Notes under the pieces: generated by a model
Database searches by the model: none
What the model saw: only the letters and a program-made list of their open reading frames with translations
Told to the model about the DNA's origin: nothing
Source of the DNA: Alphaproteobacteria bacterium
Lineage (GTDB): Bacteria > Pseudomonadota > Alphaproteobacteria > Caulobacterales > Maricaulaceae
Direction of reading: 5' to 3'
Length of the DNA: 64,000 bases
Assembly (NCBI GenBank): GCA_016124675.1
Contig: WGNG01000009.1
Location: 310,001-374,000, forward strand
Made by a program: the position numbers and the translations under genes
Part shown: positions 17,699-26,863 of the stretch, piece by piece
How the letters are laid out: every line of letters begins with the position of its first letter
Numbering within the stretch: position 1 is the stretch's first letter

Positions 17699-19573
17699 TC
17701 ACTGGCAGCCGAGGCATTCCTCGTAATCGGTCGGCGCTGCCTGCTCCATGCCGCGCTCGATCTCCGATTTCTCGCCCGACCCGGCATAACCGGCGCGCTG
17801 CACCGATTTGGAGCGGCAATAATACAGCGATTTCACGCCCTTCTCCCACGCCGTCCAGTGCAGCATGTGCAGATCCCATTTGTTGACATCGCCGGGCAGG
17901 AAAATATTCAGCGACTGGGACTGGCAGATAAAGGGCGTACGGTCGGCGGCGTGTTCGATCACCCAGCGCTGGTCGATCTCGAAGGCGGTCTTGAAGATCG
18001 CCTTCTCGTCCGCGTCGAGGCAGTCAAGATGCTGCACCGAACCCTCATGCTCGAGAATGCTCGCCCAGACGCCGGGCGTGTTGGCGCCCTTGGCTTCGAG
18101 CAGCTGTTCCAGGAACGGGTTCTTGACCGTGAAGGAGCCTGACAGCGTCTTGTGGGTATAGACATTGGCCGGAATCGGCTCGATGCCCGCGCTGGTGCCG
18201 CCGCAAATGATCGAGATCGACGCGGTCGGCGCGATCGCCAGCTTGTGGGAGAAGCGCGCCTTCACCCCCTGCTCGGCCGCATCCGGGCAGGCGCCGCGCT
18301 CTTCGGCGAGCTTCACCGAGGCTTTGTCCGCCTGCTGGCGGATATGCTTGAACAATTTCATGTTCCAGGAGCGGGCGGTGGAGGATTCGAACGCCACGCC
18401 GAGCTTCTGCAGGAAGGAATGGAAGCCCATGAGGCCCAGGCCCACCGACCGCTCGCGCCACGCCGAGTAGCGCGCGCGCTCCATCTCGTCCGGCGCCCGG
18501 TCGATGAAGTCCTGCAGCACGTTGTCGAGGAAGCGGAAGACATCGTCGAAGAAGTCCGGATCGTCCTTCCATTCCAGATAGGTCTCGGCGTTGACCGAGG
18601 ACAGGCAGCACACCGCCGTGCGGTCGCGGCCCAGATGGTCGAGACCCGTGGCCAGCATGATTTCCGAGCACAGATTGGACTGGCGCACCTTCAGGCCCAG
18701 CTTGCGCTGGTGGGCGGGCAGGGCGTTGTTCACCGTGTCGGAGAAGATGATGTAGGGCTCGCCGGTCTGCAGGCGCAGCTCCAGGATTTTCTGCCACAGC
18801 TTGCGCGCGTTCACCGACTTGACCACCTCGCCCGACTTGGGCGAGCGCAGCTCGAAATCGGCGTCATCGCGCACCGCCTCCATGAAGGCGTCGGAGATAT
18901 TCAGCCCGTGATGCAGGTTGAGGCTCTTGCGGTTGAAATCGCCGCTGGGCTTGCGGATTTCAAGGAACTCCTCGATCTCCGGGTGGTGCACGTCGAGATA
19001 CACCGCCGCCGAGCCGCGGCGCAGCGAGCCCTGGCTGATGGCGAGGGTGAGCGAATCCATCACCCGGATGAACGGGATGATGCCGCTGGTCTGGCCGTTC
19101 TGGCCCACCTTCTCGCCAATGGAGCGCACGCCGCCCCAATAGGTGCCGATGCCGCCGCCATTGGAGGCGAGCCAGACGTTTTCGGTCCAGGTATTGACGA
19201 TATCGCCCAGCGAATCATCCACCGAATTGAGGAAGCATGAGATCGGCAGGCCGCGATCAGCCCCGCCATTGGACAGGACCGGGGTGGCGGGCATGAACCA
19301 GAGCTTCGACATATAGTCATACAGGCGCTGCGCATGCGCGACATCGTCGGCATAGGCGCGCGCCACGCGGGCGAACATGTCCTGATAGGATTCGCCGGGC
19401 AGCAGATAGCGGTCGACCAGCGTCTTCTTGCCGAAATCGGTCAGCAGCGCATCGCGCGACGGGTCGGTGCGCACCGAATCAACCAGGCGCAGCTTGACCG
19501 CCTTGGGCTTGCCGTTCTGGCTCGGCGCGCGCTGGGCGGCGGCGGTGGCGGAGACATGGTCAAACGGCGTCAT
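17699..19573 (-). CDS. nrdA: class I ribonucleotide reductase, alpha subunit
   Basis: Makes deoxyribonucleotides from NDPs with a beta (radical) subunit that is not in this window. 624 residues from the ATG at 19573, which has AAGGAG 9 bases upstream. The redox cysteine sits in LPISCFLNSVDDS, the thiyl radical cysteine C302 and E304 are in NLCSEIMLA, the second redox cysteine is in CCLSSVNAE, and the C-terminus ends ECLGCQ, the CxxC that thioredoxin reduces. The N-terminus goes straight into the catalytic barrel, and I see no ATP-cone, so it is shorter than E. coli NrdA (761) and probably lacks dATP overall inhibition. Two NrdR boxes lie upstream. Strong call on function. Confidence 0.93.
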   Translation of the reverse strand: MTPFDHVSATAAAQRAPSQNGKPKAVKLRLVDSVRTDPSRDALLTDFGKKTLVDRYLLPGESYQDMFARVARAYADDVAHAQRLYDYMSKLWFMPATPVLSNGGADRGLPISCFLNSVDDSLGDIVNTWTENVWLASNGGGIGTYWGGVRSIGEKVGQNGQTSGIIPFIRVMDSLTLAISQGSLRRGSAAVYLDVHHPEIEEFLEIRKPSGDFNRKSLNLHHGLNISDAFMEAVRDDADFELRSPKSGEVVKSVNARKLWQKILELRLQTGEPYIIFSDTVNNALPAHQRKLGLKVRQSNLCSEIMLATGLDHLGRDRTAVCCLSSVNAETYLEWKDDPDFFDDVFRFLDNVLQDFIDRAPDEMERARYSAWRERSVGLGLMGFHSFLQKLGVAFESSTARSWNMKLFKHIRQQADKASVKLAEERGACPDAAEQGVKARFSHKLAIAPTASISIICGGTSAGIEPIPANVYTHKTLSGSFTVKNPFLEQLLEAKGANTPGVWASILEHEGSVQHLDCLDADEKAIFKTAFEIDQRWVIEHAADRTPFICQSQSLNIFLPGDVNKWDLHMLHWTAWEKGVKSLYYCRSKSVQRAGYAGSGEKSEIERGMEQAAPTDYEECLGCQ

Positions 19574-19887
19574 GGTCGAACGCTCCTTCATGGGCGGCAG
19601 CGGCGCAAGGACCCGTACGGCGGACGCATCTGCCCGCGCGCTGCTTGAAAATTTCAATACATTGTGTGCGGCTTCCCGATGAAACCGCAACATATAGTGC
19701 TGAGCCTTCCCACAGGCGTCAACGCTCCAAACCGTCCGAACGCGTACTTTTTGGTAAACAAACCCTTACCAGACCCGCGCCCGGCGCCCGACTCATTAAG
19801 GAAGCTGAGTATGGCCTTAAGGCGCCGATTCCTGTGGAAAGGCGCGCGGGCGCTTGGCGGCGCGCGCGGGGGCGGCTAAGAGGCGCC
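19574..19887. other. intergenic control region between nrdA and LOG gene
   Basis: 314 bases between divergent genes. It holds the NrdR boxes (19652-19700) and an inverted repeat tggtaa (19752-19757) / ttacca (19766-19771) on the LOG side, in an AT-richer patch beginning ttttt. No further coding sequence is supported. Confidence 0.6.
19652..19700 (-). promoter_or_regulatory. two NrdR boxes upstream of nrdA
   Basis: On the minus strand, ACACAATGTATTGAAA (plus 19652-19667) and GCACTATATGTTGCGG (plus 19685-19700) both match the NrdR box pattern ACAC-w-ATAT-w-w-GTGT imperfectly. They are 33 bp apart start to start, close to three helical turns, which is how tandem NrdR boxes are arranged. They lie 79-127 bases upstream of the nrdA start. 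Confidence 0.75.
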
Positions 19888-20472
19888 ATGATCTCATCTG
19901 TCTGCATCTATTGCGGCTCGAGCCCCGGCGCCCATGAGGCCTATGGTCAGGCGGCCCGCGCCATGGGCGCAGCGCTGGCCCGGCGCGGCGTGCGCCTCGT
20001 GTATGGCGGCGGCCAGGTCGGGCTGATGGGCCAGCTGGCTGATTCGTGCCTCGATGCCGGCGGCATGGTCACCGGCGTGATCCCCGACTTCCTGTTCCAC
20101 AAGGAAATCGCCCATGGCCGCGTCAGCGACATGCGCGTGGTCACCTCCATGCACCAGCGCAAACAGGTGATGGCCGACGAATCAGATGCCTTCATCGCCC
20201 TGCCCGGCGGGCTCGGCACGCTGGAGGAATTGTTCGAGGTCTGGACCTGGTCCCAGCTCGGCCGTCACGCCAAGCCGGTGGGCGTGCTGAACGCTCACGG
20301 CTATTTCGACCAGCTGCTGGCCTTCCTCGATCACATGGAAGCTGAGCGATTCGTCGAGCCGCGCCACCGCGCCATGCTCATCGAGCACGACGATCCTGAT
20401 TCGCTGCTCGACCGGATGGCCACGTTTCAATACCCGGGCGTCATCGCCAATCTGACCCGCCACCAGGTCTAG
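19888..20472 (+). CDS. LOG-family protein (TIGR00730)
   Basis: Predicted nucleoside 5'-monophosphate phosphoribohydrolase of the LOG family, the fold once misannotated as lysine decarboxylase. 194 residues, the usual length. It has the Rossmann opening VCIYCGSSPGAHEAYG, RLVYGGGQVGLMG, and the active-site motif PGGLGTLEELFEVWTW (PGGxGTxxE) near residues 109-124, with R and E of the substrate site in MHQRKQVM. The ATG at 19888 follows AGAGG. Plant and fungal LOG enzymes make free cytokinins; in bacteria the substrate is often AMP-like. The family is firm and the physiological role is open. Confidence 0.9.
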   Translation: MISSVCIYCGSSPGAHEAYGQAARAMGAALARRGVRLVYGGGQVGLMGQLADSCLDAGGMVTGVIPDFLFHKEIAHGRVSDMRVVTSMHQRKQVMADESDAFIALPGGLGTLEELFEVWTWSQLGRHAKPVGVLNAHGYFDQLLAFLDHMEAERFVEPRHRAMLIEHDDPDSLLDRMATFQYPGVIANLTRHQV

Positions 20473-20657
20473 GCGCCCTTCGGGAGCCTACTGCGGCCCG
20501 GATTTGCGGCGGGACGTCACATCGAGGCCGAATCATGTCCCGAAAACACGGTCTGGCGTCACCTGCAGCGCGCGGAACGTCACCGGCCGTGTGGAGCCTG
20601 TCCACGCCCGCCCGGGTTCTTTGACCGGTCACGTCAGCCATGAAAAGGAACAAGGCT

Positions 20658-20849
20658 ATGGATATCGGATTTTTTGTCCGGGCATGGATACTGATCGCGC
20701 CCGCCGTCTTGTTCTCGCTCCTGTCGCTGCGCCCGCAATCCGGGATAAGAAGGAGCATAATGACGCGCCGCCTCACGAAGCGGCGCCGCCAGACCGGCGC
20801 GCAGCCCCTGCGCATGCAGGGGCTTTCGCGTGGGCGCGCGCTGGCGTAA
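20658..20849 (+). CDS. possible small membrane protein
   Basis: 63 codons beginning MDIGFFVRAWILIAPAVLF, one likely transmembrane segment (residues 7-26), then a strongly basic tail (MTRRLTKRRRQ). AAGGA lies 8 bases before the ATG at 20658. An internal in-frame ATG at 20760 has a better Shine-Dalgarno sequence (AAGGAG, 4-base gap) and would give a 29-residue basic peptide. A hairpin lies inside the 3' part, which argues against the full frame being translated to its end. No family recognised. Confidence 0.3.
   Translation: MDIGFFVRAWILIAPAVLFSLLSLRPQSGIRRSIMTRRLTKRRRQTGAQPLRMQGLSRGRALA
20803..20824 (+). terminator. hairpin before prfA
   Basis: Perfect 9-bp stem agcccctgc / gcaggggct with loop GCAT, followed by TTTC on the plus strand. 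It may end a transcript that comes from the LOG side. It lies 36 bases before prfA, so prfA would need its own promoter or readthrough. Confidence 0.45.
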
Positions 20850-20859
20850 CTGAAAGTCC

Positions 20860-21933
20860 ATGAGCATACAGACCGCCAAGCTGGATCAGGTGATCGACCG
20901 GTTCGACCAGGTCGAGGCGCGCCTGTCTGCGTCCACCGATTCAAGCGAGATCGTGCGCCTGTCCAAGGAACATGCCGAGCTGAAGAAGGTCGCCGACAAG
21001 GCCCGCGAGCTGAAGAACGCCCGCACCGAAATGGCTGAAGCCGAGGCGATCATCGAGGACAGCACGGATCGCGACATGACAGCCCTGGCCGAGGAAGAAC
21101 GCCAGCGCCTCAAGAAGGCGATCCCGTTGCTGGAGCGCGAGCTGCAACTGCTGCTTCTGCCCAAGGACCGCGATGACGAGGCCTCCATCGTTCTGGAGAT
21201 TCGCGCCGGCACGGGCGGCGACGAGGCGGCGCTGTTTGCGGGCGATCTGTTTTCCATGTACCAGCGCTACGCCTCGCTGCGCGGCTGGCGCATGGAGGTG
21301 ATCGACGCCAGCGAATCAGAGATTGGCGGCTACAAGGAGATCATCGCCAGCATTGACGGCGCGGGCGTGTTCGGACGGATGAAATTTGAGTCCGGCGTGC
21401 ACCGGGTCCAGCGCGTGCCGGCCACTGAAAGCGGCGGGCGCATCCACACCTCGGCGGCAACGGTGGCGGTGCTGCCCGCGCCCGAGGAAGTGGATATCGT
21501 CATCCGCGACGAGGACATCCGCATCGACACCATGCGCGCTTCGGGCGCAGGCGGCCAGCACGTCAACAAGACCGATTCGGCCGTGCGCATGACCCACATC
21601 CCTACCGGGATCGTGGTGATCAGCCAGGAAAAATCCCAGCACCAGAACCGCGCCATCGCGATGCAGGTGCTCAAGACCCGCCTTTATGACAAGGAGCGCG
21701 CCGAGCGCGACGCCGAGCGCGCCGCCGACCGCAAGGGCCAGGTCGGGTCCGGCGACCGGTCCGAGCGCATCCGTACCTACAACTATCCCCAAGGCCGCGT
21801 CAGCGATCACCGCATCAACCTCACCCTCTACAAGCTGGATGAGATCATCACCGGCGATGCGCTCGACGAGGTGATCGACGCCCTCATGGCCGAGGACCAG
21901 GCCGCGCGCCTCGCTGCGATGGAAAACGCTTGA
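20860..21933 (+). CDS. prfA: peptide chain release factor 1
   Basis: Recognises UAA and UAG stop codons and triggers peptide release. 357 residues. The anticodon-like PAT tripeptide of RF1 is present in [10 protein letters not shown], and the peptidyl-release GGQ is in [11 protein letters not shown] (near residues 231-233), followed by [12 protein letters not shown]. The N-terminal helical domain and the late [17 protein letters not shown] block are standard RF1. prmC, whose product methylates the GGQ glutamine, starts within the last bases of this gene, so the two are coupled. Confidence 0.97.
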   Translation: MSIQTAKLDQVIDRFDQVEARLSASTDSSEIVRLSKEHAELKKVADKARELKNARTEMAEAEAIIEDSTDRDMTALAEEERQRLKKAIPLLERELQLLLLPKDRDDEASIVLEIRAGTGGDEAALFAGDLFSMYQRYASLRGWRMEVIDASESEIGGYKEIIASIDGAGVFGRMKFESGVHRVQRVPATESGGRIHTSAATVAVLPAPEEVDIVIRDEDIRIDTMRASGAGGQHVNKTDSAVRMTHIPTGIVVISQEKSQHQNRAIAMQVLKTRLYDKERAERDAERAADRKGQVGSGDRSERIRTYNYPQGRVSDHRINLTLYKLDEIITGDALDEVIDALMAEDQAARLAAMENA

Positions 21934-22787
21934 GCGCGCCTGCCCGGCGCGAGGCGCTGCGCGCGGGCGCGGCCCGCTTGCGCGCCGCCGGACTGGGCGA
22001 CGAAGCCGAAGGCGATGCGCGGCGGCTCATGGAGGTCGCCAGCGGGCTTGATGGCGCCAGCCTCCTCGCCCGGCTGAATGCGCCGATGCCGGGCGAGGAA
22101 GCCGCCCGCTTTGATGCCCTGCTCGCCCGCCGCGCGGCGCGCGAACCCCTCTCGCACATCATCGGATCGGTCGGCTTCTGGACGCTGGACCTGATCGTCA
22201 CGCGCGACGTCCTCACGCCGCGCCCGGACACCGAGACGGTGGTGGAGGCCGCGCTCGCCGCCGCGGCGGACCGTAACGCGCCGCTCGAGATTCTCGACAT
22301 CGCCACCGGTTCGGGCGCCATCGCGCTGGCCCTGCTCAGCGAACTGCCGAACGCGCGCGCTGTCGCCACCGACCTCTCCGCCGGCGCCCTCGCCGTAGCG
22401 CGGGATAACGCGGCGCACAACGGTCTGGCAGACCGGATCGGCTTCATCGAGACGAGCTGGGCGGATGGTGTGGATAGCCGCTTCGATCTCGTCGTGTCCA
22501 ATCCGCCCTATATTGCCAGCGCCGTCATCGAGACGCTGGCGCCCGAGGTGAAGGATCACGAACCCCGCCTCGCCCTGGATGGCGGCCCCGACGGGCTGGC
22601 CCCGTATCCCCACCTGTTCGCCGAGGCAAAACGCCTGCTGAAGGCCGGTGGCGCCGCGGTTTTCGAGATCGGATATGACCAGGGCCACGCCGCCTTGTCC
22701 CTGGCGCGCGCGGCGGGGTTTGGGAATGCCGCCCTGCGCCGCGATCTCGGCGGGCGGCACCGGGCGCTCGTGTTCCGCCAAGGATAA
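21930..22787 (+). CDS. prmC: release factor glutamine methyltransferase PrmC
   Basis: N5-methylates the glutamine of the GGQ motif in release factors. 285 residues. An N-terminal helical domain precedes the SAM-binding motif [16 protein letters not shown] and the catalytic [10 protein letters not shown] (NPPY). It starts with TTG at 21930, overlapping the prfA TGA as TTGA, so ribosomes ending prfA can restart here. No ATG fits as well. Gene pairing with prfA is the rule in many bacteria. Confidence 0.95.
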   Translation: MSAPARREALRAGAARLRAAGLGDEAEGDARRLMEVASGLDGASLLARLNAPMPGEEAARFDALLARRAAREPLSHIIGSVGFWTLDLIVTRDVLTPRPDTETVVEAALAAAADRNAPLEILDIATGSGAIALALLSELPNARAVATDLSAGALAVARDNAAHNGLADRIGFIETSWADGVDSRFDLVVSNPPYIASAVIETLAPEVKDHEPRLALDGGPDGLAPYPHLFAEAKRLLKAGGAAVFEIGYDQGHAALSLARAAGFGNAALRRDLGGRHRALVFRQG

Positions 22788-23050
22788 CTCCGCCATGTAA
22801 AAAAACCTTGGAATCACCTCACGGATGCGTCTAGGGTGCGCCACGTCAGAGGCGCGGTGCGGGCCGGGATGGGGCTGCTCCGGATATTTCAGGCGGATCG
22901 CCCGCATCTGACGGTTACGACTCACACGATGGACGCAAGCGGCCCGACGGTCTGAGAACCGTAGCAGGCCGTGACGTTCAGCGCAGCCGGTGCTTGAAAG
23001 ACCGGCCGCCCGGACATTCACACCCGCCCGAAAGAGATCAGGTTTTGGCA

Positions 23051-23839
23051 ATGAAGCGTCAACGCGGCCGCGGCCGGAAGCCCGGCCACCAGAATAATTC
23101 CAACCGGGCGTTCGAGAGCAACGGCCCGGATGTGAAAATCCGCGGCAATGCCCAGCACATCTACGAGAAATACCTCCAGCTCGCGCGCGACTCTTCGTCT
23201 TCGGGCGACCGGGTGATGGCGGAGAACTACTATCAGCACGCCGAGCACTATCTGCGCATCGTGCAGCTGACCCAGCCGCGCCGCGACGACAGCGACCACG
23301 ATGATGATCGCCCGTCCGACCGCCAGCCCGAGCGCCACAACGAGCGCCAGCATGAGCGGCAGGGCGGCGGCGAGCGGCAGCATGAACGCGCCGCGCCCCC
23401 GCAGGCGCAGCGCCACGAGCAGCCGCGCTTTGATCCGCAGCCGCGTCAGGATCATCAGCCCCGGCCCGCCGCTGCGGAAGGCGACGGGCAGCGGCCCCGC
23501 GGCAATGGCCAGGGCCCCAACGGGCCTGAAGGCCACAACGCCCCGCGCGGCGAGGCTGAGTCCGGAGAGAACGCCAACCGTCAGCGCCGTCAGCGCGGCC
23601 GCCGCCGGCGCTCCGAGGATGACCATGACAGCGCCGGCGCCGATCCGCTCGCCGTGGTCGATCCGGAAGCCGCCAGCGCGTCGGAACCTGTACAGAGCGC
23701 GCCTGAAGCCGCCGGCGAGCCCGCCAGCGAGCAACCGGCGCCCAAGCGCGCCCGGGCGCGCCGTCCGCGCGCCGATGCAGCCGCCGAGGACGCCCTGAAA
23801 GCCGCCGGCGCCAAATCAAACGGCGGCGCGGCCGCGTAA
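23051..23839 (+). CDS. DUF4167 domain protein
   Basis: 262 residues. The N-terminal domain (MKRQRGRGRKPGHQNNSNRA, then NGPDVKIRGNAQHIYEKY and AENYYQHAEHYLRIV) is the DUF4167 family, nearly limited to alphaproteobacteria. The rest is a low-complexity tail rich in Arg, Gln, His, Asp and Pro, including repeated RQxEH-type units (about residues 85-165), then an Ala/Pro-rich end. The basic start and disordered tail suggest nucleic-acid association, but no activity is known to me. The 263 bases upstream contain no gene that I can support. Confidence 0.88.
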   Translation: MKRQRGRGRKPGHQNNSNRAFESNGPDVKIRGNAQHIYEKYLQLARDSSSSGDRVMAENYYQHAEHYLRIVQLTQPRRDDSDHDDDRPSDRQPERHNERQHERQGGGERQHERAAPPQAQRHEQPRFDPQPRQDHQPRPAAAEGDGQRPRGNGQGPNGPEGHNAPRGEAESGENANRQRRQRGRRRRSEDDHDSAGADPLAVVDPEAASASEPVQSAPEAAGEPASEQPAPKRARARRPRADAAAEDALKAAGAKSNGGAAA

Positions 23840-23899
23840 AGCGCACCATGTGATCGTGAAAGCAAGGCGGGCGGCTCCCATTGGGCCGCCCGTTCGCGC

Positions 23900-25015
23900 T
23901 CAGGCCGGGCGCAGGCGCGCGGCGAGCGCATCGATGCGGGCATTGGCCTCGGCCAGGCGCGAGGCCGGCAGTTCGCCTGCCTCCAGCGCCACACCCACCC
24001 AGTCCACCGCCCGCCGGGCAAGATCCGGATCGGGATTGGCGGAGTTGGAGATCAGGATGAGATCATTACCGGCGGCCAGCGCGCCGGTGAGGGCCTGATC
24101 GCGGGTGTAGTGATTGCGGATCGCGCCCATGTCGAGATCGTCGGTGATCATCGCGCCCTCATAGCCCATCACCTCGCGCAGCAGCCCGTGCAGCACGCGG
24201 CGCGACAGGGTCACGGGCAGGCCATCGGGATCGAGCCTGAGATTGACCAGATGGGCGCCCATCATCAGATGCGCCCGGCCCAGACGCATCAGCCGCCCGA
24301 ACGGCGCGGCCTCCTCGAACGTCCAGGTGGAGGTGATGTCGACATAGCCGTCATGGCTGTCGCCGCGCGACCGGCCATGGCCAGGGAAGTGCTTGATCGC
24401 GCAGGCGATGCCTTCCGCCTCGAATGCGTCGATGAAGGCCGCGCACCATTGCGCCACGTCGCCGGTATCGGCGCTGTATGCCCGCCCGTACTGGCCGATG
24501 GCGTCATTGCCATCATCATGCAGATCGGCGATGGGGGCGAGATTCATGTTGAAGCCCGCTTCGCGCAGCTCGCGCGCCGCCGTCCCGAACAGCGGCCGGG
24601 CCGCGTCGAGCCCGCCCTCGGCCAGCGCGCTGGCGCGCGGGATGCGGGTATAGCCCATATCGCCGGTCAGGCGCTGGACCACGCCGCCTTCCTGATCAAT
24701 GGCGAGCCAGGCGTCCGGCGCCGCCTCACGGAAGCGCCGCGCCAGCCCCTCCACACCCTCACGCGTGCGCGCATTGTGGCGCAGGAACAGCACTCCGCCA
24801 ATCCGGCCTGCGGCCAGATCGGCCTCAACAACATCGGCGCCAGGCGCATCAGGCGCGTCGCCCAGAAATCCGAGGATCAGCGTGCGCCCGACCAGCGCCT
24901 CCAGCGGCCTTTGCGCATGGCGGGCCAGCGCTGCGGCGGGCAGGCCGGCGCTGGCGGCGGCCGGCGCAGCCGCGCCCGCCGCCAGGGCGCCCAGGATGTG
25001 GCGTCGCGTCAGCAT
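23900..25015 (-). CDS. nagZ: GH3 beta-N-acetylhexosaminidase (NagZ-like), exported
   Basis: Predicted to cut GlcNAc from peptidoglycan fragments. 371 residues. The GH3 motifs are LAIDQEGGVVQRL, the NagZ-type KHFPGHGRSRGDSH with the catalytic His loop, and the nucleophile Asp in MITDDLDMGAI. Unlike cytoplasmic NagZ it begins with an export signal with twin arginines (LTRRHILGALAAGAAAPAAA), so it acts outside the cytoplasm. Glycolytic class is firm; whether the physiological role is wall recycling or degradation of external glycans is not shown. Confidence 0.88.
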   Translation of the reverse strand: MLTRRHILGALAAGAAAPAAASAGLPAAALARHAQRPLEALVGRTLILGFLGDAPDAPGADVVEADLAAGRIGGVLFLRHNARTREGVEGLARRFREAAPDAWLAIDQEGGVVQRLTGDMGYTRIPRASALAEGGLDAARPLFGTAARELREAGFNMNLAPIADLHDDGNDAIGQYGRAYSADTGDVAQWCAAFIDAFEAEGIACAIKHFPGHGRSRGDSHDGYVDITSTWTFEEAAPFGRLMRLGRAHLMMGAHLVNLRLDPDGLPVTLSRRVLHGLLREVMGYEGAMITDDLDMGAIRNHYTRDQALTGALAAGNDLILISNSANPDPDLARRAVDWVGVALEAGELPASRLAEANARIDALAARLRPA

Positions 25016-25091
25016 GATATCTGAAATCCCTCATTTCCCCTGACGCCAGCTAAGCCTTATGCGGGCGCGCTGTCCAGCCGACGCAAAAAAA

Positions 25092-25115
25092 GCCCGGCGT
25101 CTTGCGGCGCCGGGC
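25092..25115 (-). terminator. strong terminator downstream of hisS
   Basis: Stem gcccggcg / cgccgggc with an 8-base loop; on the minus strand it is followed by seven T (plus strand aaaaaaa at 25085-25091). It ends minus-strand transcripts that come from hisS or from the 148-base gap between. Confidence 0.85.
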
Positions 25116-25263
25116 GTTCAATTTGGTTGGTCGACAAAGAGACGTCTCCTCCCCAGAGACACCGCTTAGAGACAAGACGGTCAGGCCCTGTCGGATAAAA
25201 ACGTGACCTAACTGTCATGTTGGCGTCAAGCCCCCAATGTCAGGGGTGATGAGCGCGAGCCGG

Positions 25264-26727
25264 TCAGCACTCGGTCACGGCGCCCAGAATGGCGCGCACG
25301 AACCCGTCACGCGGCGCGGCGAATTGCTGCTTCTGTTCCTTCCACTCATCGCGGTCGGTCATGGCCTCAGCGAGCTGCGCACCGAGTTTGAGATCCTTGA
25401 TCTGCACCTCGCCGCGCGCACGCTCTTCCTCGCCCTCGATCACGGCGAAGGCTGCGCCGCGCCGGTCGGCGTATTTGAGCTGCTTGCCCATATTGCCTGC
25501 GCCGACAAAGGCTTCGGCGCGAAGGCCCGCCGCGCGCAGCTCGGCCGCCATGGCGAAATACTCGGCCATGCGCGCCTTGTCGGCGGCGATCACGATGACC
25601 AGGGGCGCGGCCTGCGCCGCATCCAGCCGGCCCAGCGCCGACAGCGCGGCGGCGAAGCGGCTGACGCCAAAGCTGAAGCCCGTGGCGGGGACGGCCTGAC
25701 CGGTGAAGCGCGCCACCAGATCGTCATAGCGCCCGCCCGAGGCTACCGAGCCAAACTGCATCGGGCTGCCATCTGGATAGGTCGGGGTGACCAGAAGCTC
25801 GGTCTCGAACACCGGGCCGGTGTAATAGCCCAGCCCGCGCACCACGGACGGGTCGAACACCGCTTCGCTCTCGCTCACCCCCAGCGCGGTGAGGATGGCG
25901 TTGATTTCGCCCAGCGCCTCGACGCCCGCCGCGCCCGATCCGGCCGCGGCCGACGCCAGGCGCTGCGTGATCTCGGCCCGCGTGCCTTTGGCCTGGGCCG
26001 CTTCGAGGAAGCCCAGCACCGTGCGTGCGCCCGCCGCATCAAGCCCCGCGCCTTGCGTAAAGTCGCCGCTCTCATCCTTGCGGCCCGCGCCGAGCAATTG
26101 CTCCACGCCTTCAAGGCCGAGGCGATCCAGCTTGTCGATGGCGCGCAGGACGCGCATGCGCCGCGTGTCGTCGGCGGATCCCAGGCTTTCCAGCACGCCA
26201 TCGAGCAGGCGGCGATCATTGACCCGGATCACGAACTCGCCGTCCTTCAAGCCTGCCGCGCGCATCACCTCGGCGGCCAGCGCGATCATCTCGGCGTCCG
26301 CGGCGGGGCCGGCGGCGCCGACACTGTCCGCATCGCACTGGACGAACTGGCGGAAGCGGCCGGGACCGGGCTTTTCATTGCGCCAGACCTCGCCGAACTG
26401 ATAGCGGCGGAAGGGTTTGACCAGATCCTGGAAATGCTCCGCCGCGAAACGCGCCAGCGGCGCCGTCAGATCATAGCGCAGCGCCATCCACTGCTCGTCA
26501 TCGTCCTGAAGCGCGAACACGCCCTCATTGGGCCGCTCCTCGTCGGGCAGGAATTTGCCCAGCGCGTCGGCGTATTCAAACGCCGGGGTCTCCAGCGGCT
26601 CAAACCCCCAGCGCTCATAGACGGCGCTGGCGGCGGTGACGAGCGCGCGCTCGGCGCGGATCACGCTGGCGCTGCGATCTTCAAACCCGCGCGGACGGCG
26701 CGCCTTTGGGCGGAAGCTCTTGGCCAT
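25264..26727 (-). CDS. hisS: histidine-tRNA ligase
   Basis: Class II aminoacyl-tRNA synthetase that charges tRNA-His. 487 residues, slightly longer than E. coli HisRS (424), as is usual in alphaproteobacteria. The ligand-binding blocks are motif 1 around EPLETPAFEYADALG, LRYDLTAPLARF, motif 2 RYQFGEVWRNEKPGPGRFRQF, the histidine A loop GLGYYTGPVFE, and motif 3 FGVSRFAAAL. A C-terminal anticodon-binding domain follows (KARMAEYFAMA). The gene stands alone with its own downstream terminator. Confidence 0.96.
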   Translation of the reverse strand: MAKSFRPKARRPRGFEDRSASVIRAERALVTAASAVYERWGFEPLETPAFEYADALGKFLPDEERPNEGVFALQDDDEQWMALRYDLTAPLARFAAEHFQDLVKPFRRYQFGEVWRNEKPGPGRFRQFVQCDADSVGAAGPAADAEMIALAAEVMRAAGLKDGEFVIRVNDRRLLDGVLESLGSADDTRRMRVLRAIDKLDRLGLEGVEQLLGAGRKDESGDFTQGAGLDAAGARTVLGFLEAAQAKGTRAEITQRLASAAAGSGAAGVEALGEINAILTALGVSESEAVFDPSVVRGLGYYTGPVFETELLVTPTYPDGSPMQFGSVASGGRYDDLVARFTGQAVPATGFSFGVSRFAAALSALGRLDAAQAAPLVIVIAADKARMAEYFAMAAELRAAGLRAEAFVGAGNMGKQLKYADRRGAAFAVIEGEEERARGEVQIKDLKLGAQLAEAMTDRDEWKEQKQQFAAPRDGFVRAILGAVTEC

Positions 26728-26863
26728 GACTGCTCTCGCTGCGCTGTGAGGGCGCGTCAGCCGCGCCGTGAAACCGGTCCCGGGGCTTAGCCCCCTTGCG
26801 GCGGGCGATCAAGCGGCCCGCGCCTTGCACGCCACAGCCTGAACGCCCCCTTGGAGACCGCCC

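Larger units (their letters stand above)
20473..20859. other. 387-base gap with one small possible gene and a hairpin
   Basis: Between the LOG gene and prfA. It holds a possible 63-codon membrane-protein gene (20658-20849), a strong AAGGAG before an internal ATG at 20760, and a terminator-like hairpin at 20803-20824. The stop of the LOG gene lies in a small imperfect hairpin (20470-20490) without a U tract. Nothing else is supported. Confidence 0.5.

Noticed and set aside
20470-20490. Hairpin at the LOG gene stop as a terminator
   Set aside because: Imperfect 5+3 bp stem and no U tract.
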